From an uncultured Bacteroidia bacterium (GTDB taxonomy: Bacteria > Bacteroidota > Bacteroidia > Bacteroidales > UBA932): a DNA stretch of 64,000 nucleotides. How positions within the stretch are numbered: position 1 is the first letter of the stretch; each line of letters starts with the position of its first letter. This document shows, one piece after another, positions 42,985 through 51,335 of this stretch. The stretch is taken from NCBI GenBank assembly GCA_902781705.1, contig CACZKE010000004.1, positions 62,001-126,000 of the forward strand. The letters are read 5' to 3'. The position numbers and the translations under genes were made by a program. Under the pieces are notes generated by a model. That model made no database searches, was not told the origin of the DNA, and saw nothing but the letters and a program-made list of their open reading frames with translations.

Positions 42985-42999
42985 AAGCCGGCCCGGCTT
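42985..42999 (+). terminator. Short GC hairpin after rpsT
   Basis: AAGCCG-GCC-CGGCTT is a perfect 6-bp stem 10 bp after the rpsT stop, without a T-run. It may be a processing or partial termination signal before tRNA-Pro. Confidence 0.4.
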
Positions 43000-43013
43000 C
43001 CATACAGGGCAAT

Positions 43014-43087
43014 CGGGATGTAGCGCAGTTGGCTAGCGCACTACGTTCGGGACGTAGGGGTCGTCCGTTCGAGTCGGATCATCCCGA
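43014..43087 (+). tRNA. tRNA-Pro (anticodon CGG)
   Basis: Acceptor CGGGATG/CATCCCG, anticodon stem CTACG/CGTAG with loop TTCGGGA (anticodon CGG), T-loop TTCGAGT and discriminator A at 43087. CCA is not encoded. A terminator follows directly. Confidence 0.95.
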
Positions 43088-43089
43088 CT

Positions 43090-43126
43090 ACAGGTCAGGA
43101 AATTTTCCCGGCCTGTTTTCGTTTTT
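43090..43126 (+). terminator. Terminator after tRNA-Pro
   Basis: ACAGG...CCTGT with an inner GGAAA/TTTCC pairing (43090-43116), followed by TTTTCGTTTTT. Confidence 0.75.
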
Positions 43127-43138
43127 AGGGGGAAACCG

Positions 43139-43168
43139 TTGTAATTCCCGAAAAAATAAGTACCTTTG
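43139..43168 (+). promoter_or_regulatory. Promoter of corA
   Basis: TTG (43139-43141), 19 bp, TACCTTTG (43161-43168). The leader of about 80 nt can form hairpins CTGCC/GGCAG near 43174-43194 and ATCC-CCGG/CCGGAT near 43211-43236. Confidence 0.75.
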
Positions 43169-43255
43169 TGGGCTGCCTTTTCCGTAATGGCAGTTGGTTA
43201 CTGATGTAAAATCCATCCGGTACGACTGGCCCGGATCAAAACACGCTGGAGTGAT

Positions 43256-44221
43256 ATGATGAATATCTTCTACAGGGAAAACGGAAAGATCTTTGTCTCC
43301 CAGTCGGAGAAAGATTTCGCGAATCTGGAACTCGAGAACACCGTATGGATCGACCTGGTGGATCCCACCGGTGAAGAGAAGCGTGCCGTCGAGGCCTTCC
43401 TCGGGACGGAGATCCAGAGCCGCGCGCAGGCGGAGGAAATCGAAAGTTCCTCCCGTTATTTCGAGACGGACGACGCCATCTTCGCGAACACCAACTTCCT
43501 CACCCCGGGGGCGGAGGAATACAACATGCAGGCGGTCTCCTTCACCCTGGTGGACCGTACGCTCACGACGCTCCGCGAGGTGCCGCTCCGCAGTTTCACC
43601 GAACTGCAGCGGCGCCTGCAGGTGAATCCCAGGCAGTATCCTTCCGGTTTTACGGTTTTCGCCACGATCCTGGACCAGCGTGTGGACCTGGATGCGGATA
43701 TGATCGAGCTTCTCTCGAAGGAGATCTCCCAGTATGCCAAGCGTATCAACGAGGAGGAGGATATCGACCAGGAACTCCTGATCGACATCTCCCAACTCCA
43801 GGAGAACACGATGATGATCCGCGAGAACGTCGTGGATAAGCAGCGCCTGATCTCCAACCTCATGCGGAGCACCAAGGTCCCGTCCTCGCTGGAGCCGCGC
43901 CTGAACGTGCTCCTGCAGGATATCTCTTCCCTGCTGAACCACACGAACTTCTGCTTCGAGCGTCTGGAATACCTGCAGGACACGGTCCTGGGTCTGATCA
44001 ACCTGGAGCAGAACAAGATCATGAAGATTTTCACGGTCGTGTCCGTCTTCCTGATGCCGCCCACCCTCATCGCCGGCTTCTACGGAATGAACGTCCGCCT
44101 GCCCATGATCGCTGCCGACGAACCCAACGCCTCGTTCTGGAACTGGATCATCATCCTCGGGGTGATGGCCCTTTCCTGCCTGGCCATCTGGTATGCCTTC
44201 AAAAAGAAGAAATTGCTCTAG
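43256..44221 (+). CDS. corA: CorA-family Mg2+/Co2+ transporter
   Basis: The 321-residue protein forms a pentameric inner-membrane magnesium channel. It has an acidic cytosolic N-terminal domain, a long helix (about 165-250, EDIDQELLIDISQLQENTMMI), and two C-terminal membrane helices joined by the signature YGMNVRLPM (GMN) loop. It ends in a basic KKKKLL tail, as expected. It has its own promoter and a structured leader of about 80 nt that could regulate translation. Transport of Co2+ or Ni2+ is also possible for this family. Confidence 0.93.
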   Translation: MMNIFYRENGKIFVSQSEKDFANLELENTVWIDLVDPTGEEKRAVEAFLGTEIQSRAQAEEIESSSRYFETDDAIFANTNFLTPGAEEYNMQAVSFTLVDRTLTTLREVPLRSFTELQRRLQVNPRQYPSGFTVFATILDQRVDLDADMIELLSKEISQYAKRINEEEDIDQELLIDISQLQENTMMIRENVVDKQRLISNLMRSTKVPSSLEPRLNVLLQDISSLLNHTNFCFERLEYLQDTVLGLINLEQNKIMKIFTVVSVFLMPPTLIAGFYGMNVRLPMIAADEPNASFWNWIIILGVMALSCLAIWYAFKKKKLL

Positions 44222-44228
44222 GAAACCG

Positions 44229-44258
44229 TTTGAAAACCAGAAATTTTTCGTATCTTTG
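44229..44258 (+). promoter_or_regulatory. Promoter of rpsA
   Basis: TTTG (44229-44232), 18 bp, TATCTTTG (44251-44258). The leader of about 80 nt has a CTTTTCCGGAAGGCG-type hairpin and may carry the S1 autoregulatory site. Confidence 0.7.
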
Positions 44259-44344
44259 CACGCTTTTCCGGAAGGCGTGTTTTTTTGTCCGCCCGGAAGG
44301 CACAAGAAATAATGTTAAACAACTAGTATCCAAACAAAAGTACT

Positions 44345-46183
44345 ATGTCTGAAGAAATCAAGAACGTGGTCGAGGAGCCCCAGGTGAACGAGGCCCCCGT
44401 CCAGAAAGAAGAACCCAAGAAGGCCCGCCTGAACGCCTCCGTCGCTCCCGAGGAGTTCGACTGGGATGCGTTCGAGAACGACACCGTCGCCGGTGAGAAC
44501 CGCGAGGAAGTCGCCGCCCTGTACAACCAGACCCTCCAGAAGGTCACCGAGAACGAGGTGGTCGAGGGTGTCGTCACCGCGATCAACAAGCGCGAGGTCG
44601 TCGTGAACATCGGCGCCAAGAGCGAAGGTGTCATCTCCGCCCCCGAGTTCCGCTACAACCCGGACCTCAAGGTCGGTGACAAGGTGGACGTGCTCGTCGA
44701 GTCCGCCGAGGACCGCAAGGGCCAGCTGGTCATCTCCCACAAGAAGGCCCGCCAGCTCAAGTCTTGGGATATGGTCAACGCCGCCTACGAGAACAACGAG
44801 GTGGTCAAGGGTTATGTCAAGACCCGCACGAAGGGTGGCATGATCGTCGACGTGTTCGGCATCGAGGCCTTCCTCCCGGGTTCCCAGATCGACATCAAGC
44901 CCATCCGTGACTACGATGTCTATGTGGATACCAACATGGACTTCAAGATCGTCAAGATCAACCAGGAATTCCGCAACGTGGTCGTCTCCCACAAGGCCCT
45001 TCTCGAGGCCGAGCAGGAGGCCAAGCGCGCCGAACTCATCTCCAAGCTGGAGAAGGGCCAGGTGCTCGAGGGAACGGTCAAGAACATCACCAACTACGGC
45101 GTGTTCGTGGACCTCGGCGGCGTGGACGGTCTCATCCACATCACCGACCTCAGTTGGGGCCGCATCTCCCATCCCGAGGAGGTCGTCGCCCTGGACCAGA
45201 AGATCAATGTCGTCGTCCTGGACTTCAACGAGCAGCAGAAGCGTATCGCCCTCGGTCTGAAGCAACTCACCCCGCACCCGTGGGAGAGCCTCTCCGCCGA
45301 CCTCAAGGTCGGTGACACCGTGAAGGGTAAGGTCGTCGCCATCGCCGACTACGGCGCTTTCGTCGAGGTCGAGCCCGGTGTCGAGGGTCTCGTCCATGTG
45401 AGCGAGATGTCCTGGAGCCCGCGCCTGCACAGCGCCCAGGAGTTCCTCAAACTCGGCGACGAGGTCGAGGCCGTCATCCTGACCCTGGACCGCGAGGCCC
45501 GCAAGATGTCCCTCGGTCTGAAGCAGCTCACCCAGAACCCTTGGGAGTCCATCCGCGAGAAGTATCCCGTCGGCTCCACCCACAAGGCGACCGTCCGCAA
45601 CATCACCAACTTCGGTGTCTTCGCCGAACTGGAGGACGGTGTCGAGGGTCTGATCCACATCAGCGACCTCTCCTGGAACAAACTCAAGCACCCGAGCGAA
45701 CTCGTCGCCAGCGGTGACGTCATCGACGTCGTCATCCTCGAGTTCGACGAGAACAACCACAAACTCAGCCTGGGCCACAAGCAACTCACCCCGAATCCTT
45801 GGGATGAACTCGAGGCCAAGTACCCGGTGGGCACCGTCGTGGACGCCACCGTCGTCTCCACCGGCGACAAGGGCGTGACCGTGAAGTTCGAGGATGGCAC
45901 CGAGGCCTCCGCCTTCAACCGCGAGATGGTGAAGGAAGACGGCAAGCAGGCCGTCGTCGGCGAGACTCTCCCCGTGAAGGTCGTCGAACTCCGCCGCAGC
46001 ACCCGCACCGTGCGTGTGTCCCACCTCCGCACCTATCAGGAGGCCCGCACCGCCCGTGAGACCGCCGAGGCCGACAACACCAAGAAGGCCATCAAGAAGG
46101 TGAACAGCACCGTCGAGAAGACCACCCTCGGTGACATCTCCGCCCTCGCCGCCCTCAAGGACAAGCTTGAGAAGGGTGAGTAA
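44345..46183 (+). CDS. rpsA: 30S ribosomal protein S1
   Basis: The 612-residue protein has an acidic N-terminus and six S1 (OB-fold) repeats, at about 75-145, 155-225, 235-310, 320-400, 410-485 and 495-560. Repeats 3-5 have the canonical cores VLEGTVKNITNYGVFVDLGG, KVVAIADYGAFVEVEPGVEG and ATVRNITNFGVFAELEDG. S1 recruits mRNA to the small subunit; with weak Shine-Dalgarno sequences in this phylum it is likely important. The start of rnz overlaps its 3' end. Six repeats match the proteobacterial form. Confidence 0.97.
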   Translation: MSEEIKNVVEEPQVNEAPVQKEEPKKARLNASVAPEEFDWDAFENDTVAGENREEVAALYNQTLQKVTENEVVEGVVTAINKREVVVNIGAKSEGVISAPEFRYNPDLKVGDKVDVLVESAEDRKGQLVISHKKARQLKSWDMVNAAYENNEVVKGYVKTRTKGGMIVDVFGIEAFLPGSQIDIKPIRDYDVYVDTNMDFKIVKINQEFRNVVVSHKALLEAEQEAKRAELISKLEKGQVLEGTVKNITNYGVFVDLGGVDGLIHITDLSWGRISHPEEVVALDQKINVVVLDFNEQQKRIALGLKQLTPHPWESLSADLKVGDTVKGKVVAIADYGAFVEVEPGVEGLVHVSEMSWSPRLHSAQEFLKLGDEVEAVILTLDREARKMSLGLKQLTQNPWESIREKYPVGSTHKATVRNITNFGVFAELEDGVEGLIHISDLSWNKLKHPSELVASGDVIDVVILEFDENNHKLSLGHKQLTPNPWDELEAKYPVGTVVDATVVSTGDKGVTVKFEDGTEASAFNREMVKEDGKQAVVGETLPVKVVELRRSTRTVRVSHLRTYQEARTARETAEADNTKKAIKKVNSTVEKTTLGDISALAALKDKLEKGE

Positions 46184-47099
46184 TCCACAGAACTCATTTA
46201 CGGTCACCATGTTAGGCACCGCTTCGGCGATGCCCGTGGCAACCCGGAACCAAAGCGCCCAGGCACTGCAAGTGCATGGGCGCTTGTTCCTTATGGATGC
46301 CGGAGAGGGCGTCCAGACGCAGATGGTCCGCTACCGCGTTCCCATGGCGAAACTTGAGGCCGTGTTCATTTCCCATGTCCATGGGGACCACGTCTACGGC
46401 CTTTTCGGCCTGCTTTCCACGTTCGGGATGGGCGGCCGGATGGTTCCGCTCCATGTCTATGGACCGGCCAACCTGCGCCCCTTCATCAATTTCTTCCTCT
46501 CCTATAACGACTGGCTTCCGTACGAGATCGTCTTCCATCCTGTGAACACCCGTTTCCCGGAGGTCATTTTCGAAACGAAGTCCGTGACGGTGACGGCGTT
46601 CCCGCTCCTGCACGGAATCGAGACCTACGGCTATATCTTCCGCGAAAAGGAACCTCAGTGGAACGTCCGGAAAGAATGCATCGCGGAGTACGGGCTCACC
46701 CTGACGGAGATCGGAACGCTCAAGCGCGGCGAGGATGTCGTCCGGGAGGACGGAACCGTCATCCCCCTGGCGGAGGCCGCCTACAAACCTTTCGTGCCCA
46801 GGAGTTATGCCTATGTGTCCGATACGGCCGTTTTCCCCGGTGAGGCCGAAGTACTGAAAGACGTCACGGTCCTTTATCACGAAGCGACCTTCCTGCAGGA
46901 ACACGAAGACAAGGCGGCAGCCCGGTTCCATTCCACGACGCTCCAGGCCGCCCGCGTGGCCCTGGACGCCGGCGTTTCCCGGCTTCTCATCGGCCATTAT
47001 TCCTCCCGCAACCTGGACCAGCGGCTCTATGAGGCCGAGTGCCGTACCATCTTCCCCGAAACTTACGCCGCCTCGGACGGGGACGAGTTCGAAATCTGA
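46176..47099 (+). CDS. rnz: Ribonuclease Z
   Basis: This metallo-beta-lactamase-fold endonuclease matures tRNA 3' ends, fitting a genome where most tRNAs lack encoded CCA. The zinc motif SHVHGDHVYGL and later ligands in HGIETYGY, VSDTAVFPGEAEVL and the final LLIGHYSSR are present. GTG 46176, overlapping the last codons of rpsA, is chosen because it restores the N-terminal strand NSFTVTMLGTASAMP. ATG 46209 would begin inside that strand and is the alternative. The product from GTG is 307 residues, a normal length. Confidence 0.9.
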   Translation: MSNPQNSFTVTMLGTASAMPVATRNQSAQALQVHGRLFLMDAGEGVQTQMVRYRVPMAKLEAVFISHVHGDHVYGLFGLLSTFGMGGRMVPLHVYGPANLRPFINFFLSYNDWLPYEIVFHPVNTRFPEVIFETKSVTVTAFPLLHGIETYGYIFREKEPQWNVRKECIAEYGLTLTEIGTLKRGEDVVREDGTVIPLAEAAYKPFVPRSYAYVSDTAVFPGEAEVLKDVTVLYHEATFLQEHEDKAAARFHSTTLQAARVALDAGVSRLLIGHYSSRNLDQRLYEAECRTIFPETYAASDGDEFEI

Positions 47100-47109
47100 A
47101 AATTATGCG

Positions 47110-47117
47110 TATCTTTG
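47110..47117 (+). promoter_or_regulatory. Putative -7 element of the GH73-mltG-relA run
   Basis: TATCTTTG lies 19 bp before ATG 47137 and 10 bp after the rnz stop; no clear -33 element. Confidence 0.5.
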
Positions 47118-47136
47118 ACTAGTTGAAGTCAGAGAT

Positions 47137-48171
47137 ATGAAGAAGGTTATCCTTGCCATCGCCCTTTTCCTGGGGCTTGCGGCTGCTGCCCAGCGGGACG
47201 GCGGAACGCCCCAGGAACGTTATATTTCCCGTTATGCCACCATCGCGGTCAACGAGATGTACCGCACCGGCGTCCCTGCCAGCATCACCCTGGCCCAGGG
47301 AATCATCGAATCGGCTTCCGGAGCATCCAAACTGGTGACCGAAGGGAACAACCATTTCGGAATCAAGTGCCACAACAGTTGGAACGGACGGACCATGCGG
47401 GCCGACGACGATCGCCGGAACGAGTGTTTCCGGGTCTATGACTCGGCGGAAGAGAGTTTCCGCGACCATTCCGACTTCCTCCGGTACCGGGACCGCTACA
47501 AGTTCCTGTTCGACTTCCAGACGACGGATTACAAGTCCTGGGCCTACGGACTCAAGCAGGCCGGCTATGCTACCGACCCTTCCTATGCGGCGAAACTCAT
47601 CAAATGCGTGGAGGATTACGGCCTCTCCCGCTTTGACCGGATGACCGTAGAGGAGGCGATGGCCGAGGGTGGTTCCGAAGCGGAGCGTCCGGTGGCGGCC
47701 GTTGCGGAGGAACAGATCCCCGACTCCCCGCTCAAGATCGAGGCGGGCGAACTCTACACCGGGTCGGCCGGCGAGGAATACCGCTTCTCCCTGACCCGTA
47801 CGCTTTATTCCCGGAACGGCGTTCCTTTCGTATATGCCGTGGAAGGGGAGACCTATGCCTCGCTGGCGAAGCGTTACCATCTCCTGGAGAGGGAGATCCT
47901 CAAGTTCAACGATGTCGCCAAGGGAGCGGAGATCCATGCCGGAGACATCGTCTATATCGAACCCAAGAAGACGAAGGCGGCTCCCGGACTGGAGAAATAC
48001 ATCGTCGGGGAGGAGACGGAATCCTTCCATACGATCTGCCAGCGGTTCGCCGTGAAGGAGAAATCCATCCGCAAACTGAACGGCCTGGCGGCCGGTTACC
48101 AGCCCCGCGAAGGGGATGAACTCATCCTGCGTCCGGAATCCAAACTGAGCAAGTTATGGAAAAAGCGGTAG
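47137..48171 (+). CDS. Glucosaminidase (GH73) with LysM domains
   Basis: The 344-residue protein has a short signal peptide (MKKVILAIALFLGLAAAAQ), a GH73-type endo-beta-N-acetylglucosaminidase domain (about 25-165) with ITLAQGIIESASGASKLVTEGNNHFGIKCH, whose Glu in GIIESASG is the catalytic acid, and two C-terminal LysM domains (about 225-275 and 285-340). It cuts peptidoglycan glycan chains. Its last 16 nt overlap mltG, another glycan-cleaving enzyme, so they probably act together in wall growth or septation. Confidence 0.9.
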   Translation: MKKVILAIALFLGLAAAAQRDGGTPQERYISRYATIAVNEMYRTGVPASITLAQGIIESASGASKLVTEGNNHFGIKCHNSWNGRTMRADDDRRNECFRVYDSAEESFRDHSDFLRYRDRYKFLFDFQTTDYKSWAYGLKQAGYATDPSYAAKLIKCVEDYGLSRFDRMTVEEAMAEGGSEAERPVAAVAEEQIPDSPLKIEAGELYTGSAGEEYRFSLTRTLYSRNGVPFVYAVEGETYASLAKRYHLLEREILKFNDVAKGAEIHAGDIVYIEPKKTKAAPGLEKYIVGEETESFHTICQRFAVKEKSIRKLNGLAAGYQPREGDELILRPESKLSKLWKKR

Positions 48172-49193
48172 GGAAGCGGAAAGGCCTGTTGTGGGCCCTC
48201 GTCGGCATCGGCCTGGCGGTAGCGGTTGTGGCCGGTATCCGTCTGTATAACGTCTTTTATGACCGGAAAGCGCCCAATTTCTCCGGTACCTATGAATTTT
48301 TCGTCCGTCCCGGGATGGAGCCGTCGGCGGTCGTGGACACCCTCCTTCGGAGTGGCGTCGTCCTGAACGGGCGCAGCCTGCACCGGACCCTGGATCCGCT
48401 CACCTCGATGAAGGTGGGCCACTATACCGTGGACCGGAAATCCTCCAGCATGTACGTGGCCCGGATGCTCTCCAAGGGATGGCAGACGCCGGTGAACCTT
48501 ACCCTCTCCGGCACCATCCGCACCCCGCAGGTCCTGGCCCGGAAGATCGGGAACCAGATGCTCGCCGACAGCGCCGCCGTCGCGGATTTCGCCCTTTCGG
48601 CCGATTCCCTGGCCCGATACGGCATACCGCCGTCGCTGCTTTTCACCATCGTCATCCCGGATACCTACCAGATGATGTGGACATCCTCCGTCCGGGACAT
48701 CTTCGACCGTTTCAAGAAGGAAGCGGACGCCTTCTGGACCGACGAACGGGTGAAACTGGCCCGCGTGCGCGGACTCGACCCCGTCGGCGTATCCACCCTG
48801 GCCTCCATCGTGGACGGAGAGACCCAATACGGGCCCGAACAGCCCACGGTGGCGGGGGTGTATCTGAACCGGCTCCGTCTCGGAATGCCCCTCCAGGCCG
48901 ATCCCACCGTCGCCTTCTGCTTCGATTACAGTCTGAGCCGCATCTTGACCCGTCATCTGGACGTGGACTCTCCCTATAACACCTACCGGTATGCCGGGCT
49001 TCCTCCGGGACCCATCTCCTGCCCTCCGAAGAGTTGCCTGGAGGCCGTTCTCCATGCGCAGGACCACAGTTACCTGTACTTCTGCGCCGATCCTTCCTTC
49101 AACGGAACCCACCGCTTTGCGGCGACTTACAGCGAACATCTGCAGAATGCCCGCGCCTTCCAGCGTGCCCTGGATGCGCGCACCAAACGCTAG
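48156..49193 (+). CDS. mltG: Endolytic murein transglycosylase MltG
   Basis: The 345-residue YceG/MltG protein has an N-terminal membrane anchor (about 9-29), a LysM-like subdomain, and the catalytic domain (about 150-335). The catalytic region reads LASIVDGETQYGPEQPTVAGVYLNRLRLGMPLQADPTVAF, where E. coli has SIVEKETA, so the first Glu of EKET is Asp here while the second is kept. The family end (YAGLPPGPISCPPKSCLEAVLHAQDHSYLYFCAD) is intact. MltG limits nascent glycan length. It overlaps the GH73 gene and lies 3 bp before relA. Confidence 0.92.
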   Translation: MEKAVGKRKGLLWALVGIGLAVAVVAGIRLYNVFYDRKAPNFSGTYEFFVRPGMEPSAVVDTLLRSGVVLNGRSLHRTLDPLTSMKVGHYTVDRKSSSMYVARMLSKGWQTPVNLTLSGTIRTPQVLARKIGNQMLADSAAVADFALSADSLARYGIPPSLLFTIVIPDTYQMMWTSSVRDIFDRFKKEADAFWTDERVKLARVRGLDPVGVSTLASIVDGETQYGPEQPTVAGVYLNRLRLGMPLQADPTVAFCFDYSLSRILTRHLDVDSPYNTYRYAGLPPGPISCPPKSCLEAVLHAQDHSYLYFCADPSFNGTHRFAATYSEHLQNARAFQRALDARTKR

Positions 49194-49196
49194 TTT

Positions 49197-51335
49197 ATGG
49201 ACGACGGACTTTTCACCAATTATTCCGGAGAAGGCCGTGAACTGATCCGGAAGGCGTATGACTTTGCACAGGTCGCCCTTCGGGACAAGACACGCAGTGA
49301 CGGAAAGCCCTTTCTCGGCCATCCCCTGGCCGTTGCGAAGATCGTTTCCGACGAGATCGGCCTTCCGCCGGAATGCGTGGCGGCGGTCTTCCTGCATGAG
49401 GCCTGCACGATGGGCGACCCCGAGTCGGACATCCGCTCCCTGAAACTGGACGAGAGCGTCTACACGATGGTGGACGGACTGAACAAGATCTCCACCATCA
49501 AGCCCAAGGACACCCGTCTGGAAGCGGAGAACTACAAGAAACTGATCATCCAGTATTCCACCGACCCCCGCGTGACCGTCCTCAAACTGGCCGACCGGCT
49601 GGAGGTCATGCGCTCGCTGTCCATCTTCCCGAAATCCTCCCGGGAGCGGAAGGTCCTGGAAACCCTGATGCTGTACATCCCGCTGGCGCATCAACTGGGC
49701 CTGTACAACATGAAACGGGAAATGGAGGACATCTACCTGAGTTACGCCGAGCCGGAACAGTACCGCCTCATCACCAACAAACTCAAGGCGACGGAAAAGG
49801 ACCGGGAGAAACTGATGGCGGAGTTCATCGAGCCGCTCAAGGTCAAACTCTCCGACGCCGGCATCCGTTATAAACTGAAGATCAGGACCAAGGCCGCCTA
49901 CTCCATCTGGTGCAAGATGGTCAAGCAGAAGGTGCCCTTCGAGGGCGTCTTCGACGTGTTCGCCATCCGTTTCATCATCGACTGCCCGGAAGACATCAAA
50001 CTGGAGAAGGAACTGTGCTGGAAAGTGTTCGGCTTCGTGACGGAGGAGTATGAGCAGGATACCAAGCGCCTTCGGGACTGGGTGACGAATCCCAAGACCA
50101 ACGGCTATGAGTCCCTCCATATCACCGTCAAGAACAAGGAAGGCGCTTACGTCGAGGTCCAGATCCGGACCCGGCGGATGGACGACATCGCGGAGAACGG
50201 CTTCGCCTCCCACTGGTCCTACAAGGGCATCAAGCGGGAGGAAACGCTGGACAAATGGCTGACGGCCGTGCGCTATGCCCTGGAACATCCGGATACGGAC
50301 AGCCCCGAAGAGTTGCCGCAGCCGCCTTCCAAGGACATCCTCGTATTCACGCCCACCGGTGAACTCCGGATCCTGCCCACAGGCGCGACCGTGCTGGATT
50401 TCGCCTTCGGCATCCATACCAACATCGGCCAGCACTGCGTGGGCGGAAAGGTCAACGGAAAGCCGGTTCCCATCAAGGAAGCGCTGCACACCGGCGACGT
50501 CGTGGAAATCCTGACGGCGAAGAACCAGCATCCGGCTCCCGACTGGATCGGGTGGGTGGTGACGACCAAAGCGCGCCAGAAGATCAAGCAAGCCCTCGGC
50601 GAAGGAGAGCAGAAACGGGCCTCCGCCGGCCGGGAACTGCTGGAGCGCCGTCTGAAGAACTGGCGGCTCGCCTTCCCGGACGAGATGCTCACGGAGATGA
50701 TGAAAAAGCGCCGGATGACCTCGGTCAACGCCTTTTTCGCCGCCGTCGGGGACGGGACCATCGACGTCAACGAGATCAAGGAATACATCCTGTCCGAGGA
50801 GCAGCGCCACAAAGAGGCCCAGGAGGCCGCCCAGGCCCAGGAACTGGCCAAATCCCATCGCCTGGACACGTCCTCCAAGGACGATATCCTGGTGCTTAAC
50901 GCCAAGGATCTCAAGGGATTGGCCTACAAGATGGCTCGCTGCTGCAATCCCGTCTTCGGTGACGATGTCTTCGGCTTCGTGACCCGGGAGAAGGGCATCA
51001 CCATCCACCGCATCACCTGTCCCAATGCGGCCCGCCTCATCGAAACCTATCCTTATCGCATCCAGAAGGTCCGGTGGGCCGATTCGCCTTCCAGCGGATC
51101 CTTCCAGGTTACCCTGAAAATCACGGCGGACCAGGAGAGCGAGGCCCTGAACAAGATCATGGAAGTCGTCGGCACGTTCAAGGCCTCCATCCGCACCTTC
51201 AACGTGCAGGAGAACCAGCGCCAGGGTACCTACGACATCCTCATGAAGATCCTCGTCCCGTCCAACCTGGAACTGGACAAGATCCTCTCCCAGATCCGGG
51301 CGCAGCGGCACGTGCTGAAGGTGAATCGGGTATAA
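49197..51335 (+). CDS. relA: Long RelA/SpoT homologue, (p)ppGpp synthetase with degenerate hydrolase site
   Basis: The 712-residue protein has the RSH layout: HD-type hydrolase (about 20-180), synthetase (about 220-345, IRTKAAYSIWCKMVKQ, FAIRFIIDCPED, NPKTNGYESLHITV, EVQIRTRRMDD), TGS (about 375-440), helical region and ACT domain (about 640-712). In the hydrolase the HDxxED motif reads H67-E68-A-C-T71-M72 and the HNM after LADRL reads EVM. Hydrolysis is thus probably lost, making this a RelA-like synthetase. A separate bifunctional SpoT would be needed elsewhere. It follows mltG by 3 bp. Confidence 0.93.
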   Translation: MDDGLFTNYSGEGRELIRKAYDFAQVALRDKTRSDGKPFLGHPLAVAKIVSDEIGLPPECVAAVFLHEACTMGDPESDIRSLKLDESVYTMVDGLNKISTIKPKDTRLEAENYKKLIIQYSTDPRVTVLKLADRLEVMRSLSIFPKSSRERKVLETLMLYIPLAHQLGLYNMKREMEDIYLSYAEPEQYRLITNKLKATEKDREKLMAEFIEPLKVKLSDAGIRYKLKIRTKAAYSIWCKMVKQKVPFEGVFDVFAIRFIIDCPEDIKLEKELCWKVFGFVTEEYEQDTKRLRDWVTNPKTNGYESLHITVKNKEGAYVEVQIRTRRMDDIAENGFASHWSYKGIKREETLDKWLTAVRYALEHPDTDSPEELPQPPSKDILVFTPTGELRILPTGATVLDFAFGIHTNIGQHCVGGKVNGKPVPIKEALHTGDVVEILTAKNQHPAPDWIGWVVTTKARQKIKQALGEGEQKRASAGRELLERRLKNWRLAFPDEMLTEMMKKRRMTSVNAFFAAVGDGTIDVNEIKEYILSEEQRHKEAQEAAQAQELAKSHRLDTSSKDDILVLNAKDLKGLAYKMARCCNPVFGDDVFGFVTREKGITIHRITCPNAARLIETYPYRIQKVRWADSPSSGSFQVTLKITADQESEALNKIMEVVGTFKASIRTFNVQENQRQGTYDILMKILVPSNLELDKILSQIRAQRHVLKVNRV

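Noticed and set aside
43172-43255. M-box or ykoK-type magnesium riboswitch before corA
   Set aside because: The leader is only about 80 nt and I see none of the conserved loops of known magnesium riboswitches.
48096-51311. Minus-strand frame of 1071 codons opposite mltG and relA
   Set aside because: It is complementary to two genes with clear catalytic motifs and shows no fold-like pattern of its own.
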